Made by a program: the position numbers and the translations under genes
Shown here: positions 30,957-41,800 of the stretch, piece by piece
How positions within the stretch are numbered: the first letter of the stretch is position 1
Layout of the letters: every line of letters starts with the position of its first letter
Source: Candidatus Woesearchaeota archaeon
Lineage (GTDB): Archaea > Nanobdellota > Nanobdellia > Woesearchaeales > WJKL01
DNA length: 45,978 bases
NCBI GenBank assembly: GCA_019322815.1
Contig: JAHWIB010000002.1
Coordinates: 1-45,978 of the forward strand
Direction: 5' to 3'
Notes under the pieces: model-generated
The model's database searches: none
What the model saw: the letters and a program-made list of their open reading frames with translations, nothing else
Told to the model about the DNA's origin: nothing

Positions 30957-33900
30957 AATTGAAAAAAATATCAGCAATATTTGTGATGGTTTTGATACTC
31001 TGCATACCTGTCTCTTTTGCAGTAAATGTAAGCATAACAAGCAGCGCAGGCGATGATGATGGTATTGAAGGATTATTTGACGGCTATTCAGATCAATGGA
31101 ACATTGAAGTAAGAGCAGAGCTTGGCGGCACTGAAGTCAGACCGGAATATGTAACAGCCCAGTTTGCCAGAAGCACGCTCCCATTTGACCAGTGCACTGA
31201 AATAGCAAGTCCTTTTTATTCATGCAGCCTGATATTTCCTAAAGATCCAGCATCTTTTCCAGAGAATGAATTAGTTCTTCCAATTATCTTGAAACATCCA
31301 GTTACAGGAGCAATAGCAGAAGCAGTTCCTCCAGCCAGAATTGGTATAGACGCACATCCGCCTATAGTAACAATCCACAGCGTATCGCAGCAAGGTTATG
31401 ATACTGTTATGGATCTAGAGATTAGAGACGGCGGCAGCAGAGTATGTTCTGTTGATTTAATTGAGTTCTATGACGGAAATTTTAGAGTGCTGCAGCATAA
31501 TGTAGATGTAACAGACTGCAGTTCATGGCGCAATCAAACATTTATAATTCCTCTTACAGATATAGGAACAACCTTAAAATCAATAAGAGTAGTTGCTCAT
31601 GATTTGGTCGGTCATTCAGGAGATGATATCAGTGATACATTTACTCTTGATCATACGTCTCCTGTAATTGATGCAGACAGTTTTAGATTTACTGCACTAG
31701 GTCAAGACCAATATGCACCAACCACCCCAATACAGACATCAATAGCAATAGATGTAACAGAAGAGCAGACAACACCAGGCATTGCAGAGCCATTGATTGT
31801 TACAGCAGATTTTTCATCATTAGGGCTTTCATCAGCAGAAATCGCCAGTTGTGTTCTAGCTGATTCTATCACAGGAAAATATACATGCACATGGAGCCAA
31901 AAAACAATTACAATACCCTCAAGCTTTACAGTGACTATAACAGCAGAAGATAATGGTGGAATGGATTTTACTAAAGTTATATCAAAAGGTTTTACAGTTG
32001 ACAGCACAGCACCAGATGCAGTTTATTTAGGAGGAAATGAAAGTGCATATGTTGTTACAGGCAAGCCAAATACTTTAAGAGCAACATTTAGAGAAGCACA
32101 AAGCGGAGTTACTGCAGAAAATGTCTTTTTAGATATCAGGGGAATAAATCCTAGCGGCTCATTTAATTTAGAAGCAAGTGAATGTGTTCAAGAAGGAGAA
32201 TTCTGGCATTGTTTTTGGTATAATGTAATAGCAACACAAGCAGGGACAATAACTCTTGTCCAGGTAAAAGATAATGCAAATAATTATGCTATTAATCTGC
32301 CTAGCGCTTCATTGAGCGTTGATACAGACTCTCCTGTTATAGAAAGCATTGAAATTCTTTCATTAAGCGATGTCGGGCGTGTTCCTTATCACCAAGAAGG
32401 AGATTATCTAGAAATAACAGCTGTTGTCAATGATATCAGCGGAATTAAAGCAGCAGCTGATTTCAGGCATGTTATCTCAAATATCGGCAAAGTAGAAGCT
32501 GACTGCCAGGAAACATCTGATGAACAATGGACTTGTGTATGGTCTGGCATAGGTCCCTTGATATCAGTAGCTTCAAGGCAGAGAAGAAATATAGATTTTA
32601 TATTTACTGATTTAGTTGGGAATTCTGTATCAGAAACAGAACCTATTGATATAATTGATATAGGTCTTCCAGAAACAGAACCAGACTATTGGTCAAGCGA
32701 AGCCAGCCCGTCACTGCCAAATATAGACAGGCGGCTAGTGTCTAGAATATTTCCTTATGTATTTGCTCCAGTACATTTAAATCCAGTAGTTTCAGGTTCA
32801 GATCCTTCAAATAAATGGCCTTTACTGGTTACTGATATTCAATGCCCGTCTGATTTTGTAACAACAGCTGAAATATTTAATTATAACAATCCTTTGCCTT
32901 CAATAGGATCTACATTTCCTTATTCATTCTATGCAAAATTAAATCTTGCACAAGCAGCTCCTGAATCTGATGAATTAATTATTCCTTGTACATTTAAGGT
33001 AATGTCTTATATCTATGGAAGAGCTTTGCCAAATCCAGAAATAGAAAATGTAAATGTCACTGTAAATTATTATCAAAATCCATTAGGAGAGGTTGGAGAT
33101 GAAGTCCAAGGAGAGATAGATGAAATTAAAGACAGCTGGCTTGTAGAGGCAGAATGGCTTGATATTGTTGAAGATATCTTGATATTTTCAGAAGCAATCT
33201 GCAAAGCGATGAAGATATTGAATGATATAAATACAGTGTGGACAGCAGGTGTAGATGTTATTAATAACTGTTGCTATACTGTCTATGCTTCAGCTGCTTG
33301 CTGTCCGTTAAAAGCTAGCCAAGGAGCAGCAACCTCAGCTTCAAAAAATGCTTTAGATAGTGTATATAAAGGTGCAGGCGGAAAAGGAATGAATAAATTT
33401 TGCAGAGTAATAAACTGCCAGCTATGGAATATAAAAGATGGAGATGCAGCTAAAAGCGCTTGGGACAGCTGGGTTGACTGGGCAGCAGAAACATCTGGCA
33501 GCAACAGAGGGTATTTTGGAAATGTCAAGCCAGAAGACAGCCTTATATTATCAATCGTATTCCTTTGCCTAAAAGGAGTTATTTATAATCTGCAGAAAGC
33601 AAGGCAGATTGACTGCAGATATGCTTATTGCTTGGAACAGACTTCTTCAGGAGTTCCAGTAAGCTTGTGTGTTCAGCAAAGAGCATTTGCATTATGCAAG
33701 TATGTCTTTAACCAGATATTTAATTTAATACCTTTTGCAGCTGTTATTTCAGATATAGCAGAAGCAATTGGAAGGGCACTGGCAAATCCATGGGTAATGG
33801 GAGAGATAGCATTGAAAGCAACATGCAGATATGCTATCTGTGATATTCCAGGAGTTGCAGGATGCAAATTTTGTTCAGTAGTTGAATATGCCAGCTGGCT

Positions 33901-34030
33901 TTTAGAAACACTATGTGATTTAGGAATAAGTCTTGGAGAAGGCGAGTGCAAGCCATTCTGGGAGACAGTTGATCCAATTCCTGAAAATTATTGCCATAAG
34001 ATAGGAATAGACCCTTATGATGATGAATAA
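30953..34030 (+). CDS. B1: giant secreted Ig-like and Cys-rich helical protein
   Basis: The start is ATG 30953, overlapping the A1 stop (ATGA) and giving a clear signal peptide (MKLKKISAIFVMVLILCIPV); a GTG at 30938 would place that signal internally. The 1025-residue chain has a beta-rich N-half with several Ig-like segments (PPIVTIHSVSQQGYDTVMDL; DTDSPVIESIEILSLSDVG), then from about residue 700 a Cys-rich, hydrophobic helical region (INNCCYTVYASAACCPLKAS; FLCLKGVIYNLQKARQIDCR, then YAYCLEQ). That helical region resembles a part of B2 (CLCLTGIRQRLIMLKNILTG and following). It is presumably extracellular with many disulfides. Confidence 0.8.
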   Translation: MKLKKISAIFVMVLILCIPVSFAVNVSITSSAGDDDGIEGLFDGYSDQWNIEVRAELGGTEVRPEYVTAQFARSTLPFDQCTEIASPFYSCSLIFPKDPASFPENELVLPIILKHPVTGAIAEAVPPARIGIDAHPPIVTIHSVSQQGYDTVMDLEIRDGGSRVCSVDLIEFYDGNFRVLQHNVDVTDCSSWRNQTFIIPLTDIGTTLKSIRVVAHDLVGHSGDDISDTFTLDHTSPVIDADSFRFTALGQDQYAPTTPIQTSIAIDVTEEQTTPGIAEPLIVTADFSSLGLSSAEIASCVLADSITGKYTCTWSQKTITIPSSFTVTITAEDNGGMDFTKVISKGFTVDSTAPDAVYLGGNESAYVVTGKPNTLRATFREAQSGVTAENVFLDIRGINPSGSFNLEASECVQEGEFWHCFWYNVIATQAGTITLVQVKDNANNYAINLPSASLSVDTDSPVIESIEILSLSDVGRVPYHQEGDYLEITAVVNDISGIKAAADFRHVISNIGKVEADCQETSDEQWTCVWSGIGPLISVASRQRRNIDFIFTDLVGNSVSETEPIDIIDIGLPETEPDYWSSEASPSLPNIDRRLVSRIFPYVFAPVHLNPVVSGSDPSNKWPLLVTDIQCPSDFVTTAEIFNYNNPLPSIGSTFPYSFYAKLNLAQAAPESDELIIPCTFKVMSYIYGRALPNPEIENVNVTVNYYQNPLGEVGDEVQGEIDEIKDSWLVEAEWLDIVEDILIFSEAICKAMKILNDINTVWTAGVDVINNCCYTVYASAACCPLKASQGAATSASKNALDSVYKGAGGKGMNKFCRVINCQLWNIKDGDAAKSAWDSWVDWAAETSGSNRGYFGNVKPEDSLILSIVFLCLKGVIYNLQKARQIDCRYAYCLEQTSSGVPVSLCVQQRAFALCKYVFNQIFNLIPFAAVISDIAEAIGRALANPWVMGEIALKATCRYAICDIPGVAGCKFCSVVEYASWLLETLCDLGISLGEGECKPFWETVDPIPENYCHKIGIDPYDDE

Positions 34031-34034
34031 TAAA

Positions 34035-36146
34035 ATGAAACACATAAAAATATTTGCAATAACATTTGTAATGATTTTATTAGTCTTAAATATCTCTTTT
34101 GGTAAAGATACTACATCAAGCACATTTGATACTAGAAATCCTCAAAATACTAGATACTATTATGATGATGAGTTTCATAGTGAAAAACCATCAAGAGGAG
34201 GATATTATGAAATAACTAGAGATAATGACAACAATGAATGGGATGTAGTTCAATACAATACTCAAGGACAAGCGACTAATTCATACAGCTCTACTCAAGA
34301 TTCACCACCCTCTCCAACAAAACCTGGGGAATGGACTCAGACAGGCAGATATTTTGATGCTAGAGATCTAAATGGTGACAAAGATACAACTGATCCTGGA
34401 GAAGCAGCTGGCTTGTATTCTTTTGTAGATCCTGTTAGGGGTTCTGCTGGTGGTTATTTTGACAGGCAGAATAATTATTATGATAGTGGGAGAAATCTTC
34501 AAGGACGAAGCTATGATCCAAAAACAGGCACTTATATTCCAAAAAATAATGATGATATAAGAGTAGATCCTGATGGAAATGTCTTTGTAGATATGAATGG
34601 AGACGGCCAGGTTAATATCAATGATATTGATACAAATAGAGATGGAAAAGTAGACAGCGATGAAAGAGCCCGTGCAACTATTTCATCAAATTATAATCCA
34701 GATACAGGAACATTTACCCATGATAATGATCCTAATATAATTTTTAGTGATGATGGAGAAATAAATGTTTATGGAGAAGAATTTGAAGATACTGTTCTTT
34801 ATCAAGGTGGTTCTTTTAGTTTTGAAGATGTAGATGGAATTGATAGGCATATGGTTCTTGCAGATGGTACAGTTGTTACAGATCCTGCAACAGGTCTGAT
34901 GGCTGATGTATCACCAGATACTTTTGGAGGTTATTATATAGATACTACTCATTTTGGAGGCTACGATTTAGGCGGAACCTTGCCTAGAGATGACACAACA
35001 ACTATCCATTATGTAGCTCAGTCAGATGATAATAATGATGGATATCCTGACAGTTATTTAGGAGTTGTAGACAGAGCTGGCTCTGATATTGTTTTTAATC
35101 CAGATAATCCTTCACAGACCTTTACAATAGAATCAGATGTTGTTGTAGTTGATCCTGATGACCCAACTAATCCTCATATTGTTGTTCAAGGTACAGACGG
35201 CACATTATATGTGATAGATGGTAATGATGATCTTAATGATCTTTTAGAAGGAAGAGGACGCGTACTTGATCCAGAATCAGATGAATATGAAGAATATTTT
35301 GGTGGAGGCCCGATGGGAACATTTCAAGTTTACAGATTTGGAACACAGTTAGATGATTTAGCAGAAGTTGCAGAAGGTTATCCAGGATTTAGCATGTTTT
35401 ATGATGAAGATGAATATAATGACTGGACAGGTCTTTTGGATGATGAATTTGTAAGAACTCTTTTTGGAGGGATGGATTCATGGGCAGATGCTTTCTGCGA
35501 AGAGCGAACATCAGATGTAGGAGGATCAAATGTAGCTACAGGAGCTGAGCCAGGCAGTGCAGCAGCATATGTGTCTGCAGAAGAATATCAGATACCTGAT
35601 CCAACTGATCCAAGCAATACTCAATATCTATATATGATAGAATTTTATGTTTATGCAGGAGAATCACCAGCAGGCTATCCAAATGTTGGATGCACTGATC
35701 TTCATTTTCAGATTCTAAGACAAGGAGTATCACTTTTTGACAACAATGTGACAGGAGCTGCTTATACATGGGAATTAGAAGAAGGAGATGCAATAACCTA
35801 TACTGCAGATGCTATGTGGTTTGGTACAGGCACTGCAACTCATGTAGGTGAAAATATCTGCATTAAATTTACAACAATGGTTCCAAATGGCTGTATCCCT
35901 GGACTTAGCGAAGGAGATGATCTTTGTGATGCTATTACAATAGCAGCAGAAGAAACATATGATTTTGATTGCGAAGGCTGGTATTGCAGTGAATTTATAG
36001 GATTTTTAACAGGAGTTCCTGGAAGAGATGGATGGTCTTTTGAACTAGATGATGAAGACACAGACGATGCAGAAGCAGGCTCACCAACTCCTTCAGGTGA
36101 TACAACAGATCCAGATTCAGGACAGCCAGTACTTAATCTTGGCTAA
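34035..36146 (+). CDS. C1: secreted Asp/Asn-rich protein with EF-hand-like calcium loops
   Basis: The start is placed at ATG 34035, four bases after the B1 stop, giving the signal peptide KHIKIFAITFVMILLVLNIS; ATGs at 34017-34023 overlap B1. Two Ca-binding loops sit side by side (DMNGDGQVNIND; DTNRDGKVDSDE, ~190-213), dockerin-like in spacing. Other parts are repetitive, Gly/Asp/Tyr-rich turns (GGYFDRQNNYYDSGRNLQGR), followed by a folded C-terminal domain with Cys (FCEERTSD; DFDCEGWYCSEFIGFLTGVP) and an acidic disordered tail ending PVLNLG. No homologue is present in the second half of the cluster. The role is unknown; calcium-dependent binding to A or B is a guess. Confidence 0.75.
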   Translation: MKHIKIFAITFVMILLVLNISFGKDTTSSTFDTRNPQNTRYYYDDEFHSEKPSRGGYYEITRDNDNNEWDVVQYNTQGQATNSYSSTQDSPPSPTKPGEWTQTGRYFDARDLNGDKDTTDPGEAAGLYSFVDPVRGSAGGYFDRQNNYYDSGRNLQGRSYDPKTGTYIPKNNDDIRVDPDGNVFVDMNGDGQVNINDIDTNRDGKVDSDERARATISSNYNPDTGTFTHDNDPNIIFSDDGEINVYGEEFEDTVLYQGGSFSFEDVDGIDRHMVLADGTVVTDPATGLMADVSPDTFGGYYIDTTHFGGYDLGGTLPRDDTTTIHYVAQSDDNNDGYPDSYLGVVDRAGSDIVFNPDNPSQTFTIESDVVVVDPDDPTNPHIVVQGTDGTLYVIDGNDDLNDLLEGRGRVLDPESDEYEEYFGGGPMGTFQVYRFGTQLDDLAEVAEGYPGFSMFYDEDEYNDWTGLLDDEFVRTLFGGMDSWADAFCEERTSDVGGSNVATGAEPGSAAAYVSAEEYQIPDPTDPSNTQYLYMIEFYVYAGESPAGYPNVGCTDLHFQILRQGVSLFDNNVTGAAYTWELEEGDAITYTADAMWFGTGTATHVGENICIKFTTMVPNGCIPGLSEGDDLCDAITIAAEETYDFDCEGWYCSEFIGFLTGVPGRDGWSFELDDEDTDDAEAGSPTPSGDTTDPDSGQPVLNLG

Positions 36147-36149
36147 AAA

Positions 36150-36965
36150 ATGAGTAAAAAATCTATTATCAAAGAAAAATGGAAATTATTTATCAATTCA
36201 TTTAAACTTAAGTCTAATTTTATCTATATTGCTTTGTATGATCTATTATTTTATTCAGTAATGATCTTATTCATCTTGTTTTCTAATATACTAGAAAAAA
36301 AATCAGCAGCAATTGACCCGGATATTTTATCAAAGCTTACTTCAGCAGTAAATGTTACAGCTGCTCAGACTCAGGAGCTGCAGCAGATGGCTCAATCAAT
36401 GCAAAGCTTTATTTATTTTTTAATATTTGGGATTATTTTTTTAACTATAGCAGCCTTATTAATATATACTTTAAGCAGAACATTGATATGGAATAATCTG
36501 CTGGAAAAGAAATTTGATCTTAAAAAATATCTTAAATTTAATGTTTTAAATATTGTTTTTGCAGTAATTCTTGGTATAATATTATATATAATCTTAAGGT
36601 TAAGAATGTCAGTTATGTTATTTCTTGTAGATATATCAATTGATTTTGCCTTGATAGTTTCATCAATATTATTCCTGATAATATTTACAGCAATATCTTA
36701 TTTTTCATCATTATTATATATCAATTACACGCTTAAACCTGAAATTTTTAATTCTTTCAGCAGGACCTTTAAATTAATCAAAAATAAATTTCAAAATATT
36801 TCTTATTCATATTTGTTTATCTTTATCACTGCAATTCTAGCATCACTAATAGCTAGAATATTCTGGCTGGTGCCTTTTCAGATTCAGCAATATTCTAATA
36901 TAGTTATTGTAATATTATTTGCAGCGTGGATGAGGATATATATACTTAATGTAATCAAAAAATGA
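36150..36965 (+). CDS. D1: six-helix membrane protein of the surface cluster
   Basis: About six membrane segments can be seen at ~26-48, 86-112, 130-150, 157-190, 215-240 and 245-268, with a short outside loop holding AAQTQELQQMAQSMQSF. The short basic N-terminus (KKSIIKEKWKLFINSFKLKS) should face the cytoplasm. It resembles D2 (259 residues), with the same six-helix pattern, the same polar MAQSMQ-like/MQQSLR-like loop and a basic start. It might be the membrane platform for A and B. It starts three bases after the C1 stop, and its TGA overlaps the ATG of A2, supporting that A2 starts there. Confidence 0.8.
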   Translation: MSKKSIIKEKWKLFINSFKLKSNFIYIALYDLLFYSVMILFILFSNILEKKSAAIDPDILSKLTSAVNVTAAQTQELQQMAQSMQSFIYFLIFGIIFLTIAALLIYTLSRTLIWNNLLEKKFDLKKYLKFNVLNIVFAVILGIILYIILRLRMSVMLFLVDISIDFALIVSSILFLIIFTAISYFSSLLYINYTLKPEIFNSFSRTFKLIKNKFQNISYSYLFIFITAILASLIARIFWLVPFQIQQYSNIVIVILFAAWMRIYILNVIKK

Positions 36966-38839
36966 AAAAAAAATCTCAGGTAACAATATTCATAATAATT
37001 TGAATAATATTGCTTCTTTCAGTAGCTTTGTTTCTCTATTTAAGGCAGGAAATAACAATCTTCAGGCCAAGAGAGGTTTATCCTCCAGAAGTCATGCCAA
37101 TTGTAGATTTTATGGATACTTGTTTAAATGATCTGGGAACACAAGCAGCAAATATTGTAGGATCAACAGGAGGCTATATTGAAATTCCTCCAGAGATAGC
37201 AAATGACCCTTCTGCCCATATCTCATTGGCTCCTCCTGGAATACCAACAGCAAAGGTCCCGTTATGGTATTACCAGGGCCAAAACAGGATTCCAACTTTA
37301 GAATTTATAAAAGATCAGATGGAGGGTTATATTGAAGAAAGATATAGGGAATGTCTTAATAACTTGACTGAATTCAGGCAAAGATTCAACATAACAGAAT
37401 TAGGGCAGATTATGATCACAGTAAATCTGGAAGAAGAAAACACTCCAATAGAGCTTAGTTTTCCTTTAGAAATCAGCGATGTTTTAGGAAAAAGACTGGC
37501 TAAGATAGAGACAAGAACAGTCACTCTTCCATTTAGGATCAAAAAAGCGTATACATTAGCAGCTGCTATCATGGAAGCAGAGCAGAGAGACATGAAACTA
37601 GAAGATATAACAATGGATTTAATAGCCTTAGATCCTGATATACCTTATGCAGATATGGAATTTACTTGTTCAAAAAAAAGATGGTCAATTAATGATATAA
37701 TCAATAAACTAAGAGTGATGTTAAGGACAAACCTGGATGAATTAAGAATTGGTAATACAGATTTTGTAGAGGTCCCTAAAAGCAAGCCGTATATTTTTCA
37801 TCATTATATCTGGCTTGTAACAGATGTAACTTATCCTGATATGACAGCAAGCTTTACTTATGATGAAAAATGGCCTTTATATCTTTATGCAAGGCCAAAC
37901 AAAGGATCTTATTTAGAAAGCGGCATGCAGCAGGGGCTTGACGTAATGTCATGGCTTTGCATCCAGAACTGGAAATTCACATATGATATAAGATATCCTG
38001 TTTTGACAACAGTTAAAGACAAAAAGTCAGATTATAGTTTTAATTTTGCATTTAGAGTATTGATAGACCATAACCAGCCTACAAGACACACATTCCCGGT
38101 ATCAGTATTTGAATTTGAAACAAACCCAACAATATCAGAATACTGTGATAGCAGAGTGCATGATATCACTGTTTTGACTTATGATAATGTAAGTGTTAAT
38201 GGAGTTGAAGATTATATTGAAATAGATGGTGTTGATGTTAGTTTCACATGCTTGAAATATAGGTGTGAATTAGGAAAAACAGAATGGAGTGAAAGCGGAG
38301 CAGTTGCTGAATTAACAGCAGCATTCCCTTATTGTGTCTTGGGAATTTTAAGAGGAAAAAAAGAAGGATATAAAGACGCGCATGTCTTTATGTCCAGCGA
38401 AAGGCCAAAAACAGTAGAGCTTTATCTTACTCCTATAAAAGAAGTCGAAACTTATACAGTTGTAAAACACCCTGATTTAAACACCCTTGCCGAACAGCCT
38501 ATAGATGAAGATGAGATTGTTTCAATCTCAATAGAAAGGCCAGGCCACTCAACCTTCGGCTTATATCCAAGACAAACAGATATTCCTCTGACATTTCTAG
38601 CAGAAGCTGATTTTAATTATACAGTGCAGATGTACCTAACAGATTTAGATGGAGATTTTAAAGGAGGTTATAAAAGCGTTTGGACTCCTGACTGGTCAGA
38701 GCTTAGGGACGCAAAGCAGATTAAATTCCATGTATATTATTCAATGGATGCAGAGGGAGATAAAGTGCTTGACTCTTTAGTTAGCTTAGAAAATCTTTCA
38801 GTAGAAATTCCAGAGCCAGAAATAATAACAACAGAATAA
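36962..38839 (+). CDS. A2: paralogue of A1 interrupted by an in-frame TGA in the membrane anchor
   Basis: From ATG 36962 (overlapping the D1 stop as ATGA) the frame reads MKKKSQVTIFIII, then TGA at 37001-37003, then IILLLSVALFLYLRQEITIF. A1 has glycine (GGA-type context IIGGII) at the equivalent position, so one base separates this from an intact 625-residue protein. The rest is well conserved, with matching ectodomain motifs (WPLYLYARPNKG; FTYDIRYPVLTTVKDKK) and a Cys-pair domain (VSFTCLKYRCELGKT; FPYCVLGILRGKKEGY). If the stop is real, only a TTG at 37010 or later starts remain, which would lose the anchor. TGA ends several other genes normally. It could be a sequencing error, a mutation or readthrough. 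Confidence 0.75.
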
Positions 38840-38840
38840 C

Positions 38841-41800
38841 ATGCTATATAAAAAATTAAATAAAATAATTGCATTGATTTTAATAGAATTAATCTTAATC
38901 CTGCCTGTTTATACAGCAGCGCTTACTATATCTAATATACAGGTAGATGCATCTGATAAGTCTGCATTTGTGACATGGCAGACAGATGAAGAAAGCGCTA
39001 CAGAAATTAGTTACGGCAAAGACACAGCCAATTTGAATAACACTATATCTGATGTAAATCTTGTTAAAGATCATTCTGTTCTGCTGAGGAATCTGGAAAA
39101 ATCAACTGCATATTTTTTTGAATTGACTGCGCAGACACCTACAGAGACATTAGTTGATGACAAATCAGGAGAATACTACAAGTTTTTGACGCTTGCAGAA
39201 GATACAGTAGAGCCCTTTATAGATGTAGAACTTCCAGAAGCAGTTGACAGCAATGAATTAGATATAGTCGGAAAAACAGAGATTGAGTCAAAGATAGAGC
39301 TTTTTGTAAACGGCCAGGCAAGAAGAGTGGTTGATTTTTCAAAAAATACTCTTGGAGAATTGAAATTTTATGGGGTTGACTTGCTGCCGAATGAGCAGAA
39401 TATTATATTCTTAAAAGTAACAGACCTTGCAGGAAATACAGCTCAAAAGCAGTTTACTGTTTATTCAGATTTGGTCGCTCCAGTAATAACCTTTACACCT
39501 GAACTGCCTGATGTGATTGATGCAAGTTCAATTAATATCATCGGAACATTGTCAGAAATATCTTTATTTAACGTGACATTAAATGATGCGTCTATATATT
39601 CTGCTGAAACAGCTTCTTTTTCTTTTAATACCCAACTAACAGAAGGAGAAAATAGATTTGTTATAAAAGCAAAAGATAAATCAGGCCGTGAAACAATTAT
39701 AGAAAAAACAGTTATTTCAGATACACTGCCTCCAACACTGATAAATGTGACGCCTGTTTCAGGGAGCTTTTATTATGAAGGAAGAGGGATAATAGATCTT
39801 CAATTTGCAACAGAGCCAAATGCAGAAGTAAGGGTTTACAGGGACGGCAGAGGCATTTTGGCAAAATATGATGAAACAAGAACAGCAGATGCAAATGGCA
39901 ATGTAAGATTTAATGATGTTGAGTTAGAAGGAGTTCATTTCGGGCCTTTTTCAGTATCAGCAGAATGGCCTCCTATGAGAGAGGTGCAGGCAACAACTCA
40001 AAGAGTAGTTACATCTCAAACAACACAGCAGGGCACAGAAGCTCAGCAAAGAACAGTCAAATTAATTATTGCTGTAAGAGATATAGCAGATCATGTAACC
40101 ATACATACAATGAGCTATACAATTGGAACATGCTGGAGCGGAGAACTAGATTTTCATATTTCTAACATGATAGAATATAATACACCTACATTATTAAGCC
40201 CAGAAAGATTAGAAGAAGGCTCTGAATTGATATCATTTGTATTAAATGTCAGTTATGAAGGAGGAGCTAAAGATCCATCAGACTGGCAAATAACTGATGT
40301 AAGGTTTGACAAAGCATGCAGAGGAGGAAGATTAGGCGAGCCAGAATTCTTTTTAGAAGAAGACATAAGATATGACGTGTCTTGTTCAATACTGCCAAGT
40401 TCTCCAACAACTAAAGACAGAAATACTGCAGGAACATTATGGTATGTCAGATATGATCTAGGCAGTACAGCTGAATTTACTAATTTTACAGAGGTTGATT
40501 GGGAAGAAATCGGAAGGCGCGAGTTAATATTTCCTTTAAAACTTACAGTAAGGTATAAAGAAAGAGAAGTTAATCCCACAACAGGCAGGAAAGAATGGAG
40601 CGGAACAAAGACCCAGACAAAATGCATGCAGGTTGCTTATTTTGTTGATATTCCAATAGACCCAAGAGATGTTCTTCCTGATGCAATATTAGAGGATCTT
40701 CCAGATGCTATGAATAATACAATCAATTCAATAAATGATATACTCAATACAACAGAAGAAATCACAGAATATATTGCAATAGGCTGCTTAAGTAGTCTTT
40801 TAATAAAGTTTGTAACACAGATTATAAGAAAAATAACATGCAGATTAAACACAAGATCAGCAAAGATTGCTAAATCTGTTGGAAAAGAAGCAACATGCCC
40901 TACAACAGATGATGGAAGGATGTCTTTGCCTTTAAATAATGCTTCTAGAAAAGGTGTTACAGTCCCTACTAAATTATACAGGCCTTCTGGAAAAGCAGAA
41001 AACCCCGAATATCCTTATCTTGAGACAGCCTGTTCAGGATGCGCAAATGCATGGAAAGCAGAAGCAGGTCTTTATCAGCTTGAGAGATGGCTGTGTGACA
41101 GGATTTTATGCCATAAAGCTCCTGCAAAATGGACAGCTTTTGAAAAAGGAGTAAAAGATGAGCAGATTAAATTAGCTGAAAAAAAATCAAGAACATGCGG
41201 CGATGAAGACAAAGCAGGCGTTCTATCTCTTTCAAAAATTGAAAATTGCGCAAGGACATACGGCCCGTCAGGCAGAAACGTGCTGTCAATTGGATTTGAA
41301 ACTAGAAATCTGTGTTATTTATATGAAAATACCTTATATGTAGAAGCTACAACACCACTTGCAGCAGATGCAGACGGTTTTTATACATTGACTAAAGCCA
41401 GTAAAGGAGGAGAAGGGCCTGGGGAGCTTAAAGTAATAAAAGAAGGATCTAATTATGCGACAGCAAGAAACAAGAACTGTGATGACATCTGCAAAGAGGT
41501 TAATAGAAAAGCTGTAGGAAGCTGTGAAGCAAAAAAAACCTGCGTTGAAGTGAAAGGAAAACTAGATGCAGGAACTTTGATGGGCTACAGCAATGACTGC
41601 TGGTACAGGCAGGATGCAATAAAAGACAAAGAACAATGCTGCTGCAGAACAGAAAAAGGAGTTGTACCAGAGCCTCCTGTTACAACAGTCAACTGCAAAG
41701 TAGGCCAAACTCCAGGAAAAGACTGCCAGGATTGGGAATACAGAGAGCAGGAATTGAATAGAAAAGACAAGAAAAAATATGGAACTTATTATCCTGAAAA

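Noticed and set aside
36962..37003. Reassignment of TGA to a sense codon in this organism
   Set aside because: TGA ends the genes at 1094, 3159, 3494, 8537, 14296, 14751, 25343, 30956 and 36965, giving proteins of normal length. One in-frame TGA is better explained by mutation, error or local readthrough.
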